Positions 63,397 to 64,000 of a stretch of 64,000 nt of DNA are shown here, in pieces. How positions within the stretch are numbered: the first letter of the stretch is position 1; every line of letters begins with the position of its first letter. The notes beneath the pieces are model-generated. The model was given only the letters and a program-made list of their open reading frames with translations. It was not told the DNA's origin and ran no database searches. A program made the position numbers and the translations under genes. The stretch is from Echinicola pacifica DSM 19836 (lineage in GTDB: Bacteria > Bacteroidota > Bacteroidia > Cytophagales > Cyclobacteriaceae), in NCBI RefSeq assembly GCF_000373245.1, contig NZ_KB890738.1, positions 124,001 through 188,000 of the forward strand, in the 5' to 3' direction.

Positions 63397-64000
63397 TTAA
63401 TAATTAAAGCATTCTATCTGGTAGAAAGAGTAGCTAAGCGTCAATCCTAAAAAATAATACCAGTCCTTATCGGCCTTATTTCCGTAATTTACCCCGTACA
63501 CTATAGCATCAGGATCGTTGGGATCTACAGGAAATCTAGGAATATAGGTTTCATTTCCCTCTATTTTGTCCAGGAAATCACTAAGTGTGGGTCTAAATCC
63601 AAATTCCAGGGAAAGGAATAGCCTATCCTGAAGCTTGTACTTGACCCCTAATCCGAAAGGTATCACGGGAGTAGAAAGGGAATAGTCACCATCATCCTCA
63701 GGAGCTAGCTCCCCGGCAAAGGTCCTGCCCTCTCCAAGGAAGAAGGTATAGCCGATACCAAAGAAGCCATAGGGTGAATACCTCACCGAGGACTGTGGCG
63801 CAAGAAAATCCAGAAAATGATATTCCATCATTAAGTGACCTTCTATCAAAGTGCCTTTGAAATAAGCATCCCGAGCCGCAGCCATGGCATCCAATGGACG
63901 AACACTGTCCGCCGCATTGATCCCCGCCAGGGCTACTCCATATCTCATACTCCAGACATTGTCAAATTTTCGTCTGCCAAACAACGTGCCTTGAAGTCCA
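63397..64000 (-). CDS. DUF6089-like outer-membrane barrel protein, N-terminus beyond the window
   Basis: About 201 visible residues; the frame is open through base 64000 (the TTG at 63984 is an internal Leu, since upstream codons read GLQGT). The visible part is a barrel: aromatic alternating strands, YSPYGFFGIGYTFF, PFGLGVKYKLQDRLFLSLEFGFRP, and a C-terminal YYFLGLTLSYSFY. Position directly upstream of uppS and length fit the DUF6089 family found there in many Bacteroidota. Function unknown. Confidence 0.8.
   Translation of the reverse strand, partial: GLQGTLFGRRKFDNVWSMRYGVALAGINAADSVRPLDAMAAARDAYFKGTLIEGHLMMEYHFLDFLAPQSSVRYSPYGFFGIGYTFFLGEGRTFAGELAPEDDGDYSLSTPVIPFGLGVKYKLQDRLFLSLEFGFRPTLSDFLDKIEGNETYIPRFPVDPNDPDAIVYGVNYGNKADKDWYYFLGLTLSYSFYQIECFNY

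Overview
The window looks like chromosomal DNA of a Bacteroidota bacterium, most likely a gliding or gliding-derived member of the Cytophagales (Cyclobacteriaceae/Algoriphagus-like; inferred from gene content, not from a search). Supporting evidence: a gldKLMN cluster preceded by a PorP/SprF gene, a SprE/PorW lipoprotein, a SusC/SusD pair with a FecI/FecR regulator, a split F-type ATP synthase operon (B-E-F-H-A-G without beta and epsilon), bactofilin, OmpH-BamA-UppS gene order, and promoters of the Bacteroidota TAnnTTTG type. Almost all of it is core chromosome; I see no insertion sequence, integrase, prophage or CRISPR array.

Layout. 1-2.2 kb: an outer-membrane/anti-sigma-like protein (cut by the left edge) with its ECF sigma factor, then an OsmC protein. 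2.2-4 kb: a secreted protein and lipA. 4-11.4 kb (minus): M23 peptidase, bactofilin, AtpZ, a small membrane protein and atpB-E-F-H-A-G. 11.5-18.4 kb (plus): sprE/porW, a class A penicillin-binding protein, uvrC. 18.4-27.7 kb (minus): the type IX secretion/gliding genes porP-gldK-gldL-gldM-gldN, then hemD, a DUF4271 gene and a BamA-like barrel gene. 27.9-36.8 kb (plus): hemW, a DciA-like gene, a partner-switching trio (SpoIIE-type phosphatase, STAS protein, RsbW-like kinase) and three overlapping SurA/parvulin-type periplasmic chaperone genes. 36.9-42.4 kb (minus): pheS and a 1443-residue AsmA-like protein built of tandem repeats of about 175 residues.

42.4-43.95 kb is a 1.5-kb stretch without ordinary genes. 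It holds the most unusual signal of the window: two small tRNA-like RNA genes on the minus strand, each with a canonical T-arm, a 7-bp acceptor-like stem and a greatly enlarged variable region, and each followed by its own intrinsic terminator. A 14-codon ORF lies between them on the plus strand.

44-49.5 kb: rluD, a D-cysteine desulfhydrase-like gene, a HEAT-like protein, a DUF2179 membrane protein, an MFS transporter and hemH. 49.7-57 kb: an ECF sigma factor, FecR, a SusC with STN domain and SusD, with no enzyme gene attached. 57.3-64 kb: a DUF4168-like protein, thioredoxin, two OmpH/Skp chaperones, bamA, uppS and a right-edge-truncated barrel gene.

Functionally the window is dominated by the cell envelope: type IX export and gliding (gldKLMN, porP, sprE), outer-membrane protein maturation (three SurA-like proteins, two OmpH, BamA and a second BamA-like protein), peptidoglycan synthesis and lipid carrier (PBP1A, UppS, M23, bactofilin), and a very large AsmA-type protein. 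Energy metabolism (ATP synthase), tetrapyrrole synthesis (hemD, hemW, hemH) and lipoate synthesis make up most of the rest. Residue positions given below were counted by hand and may be off by one or two.
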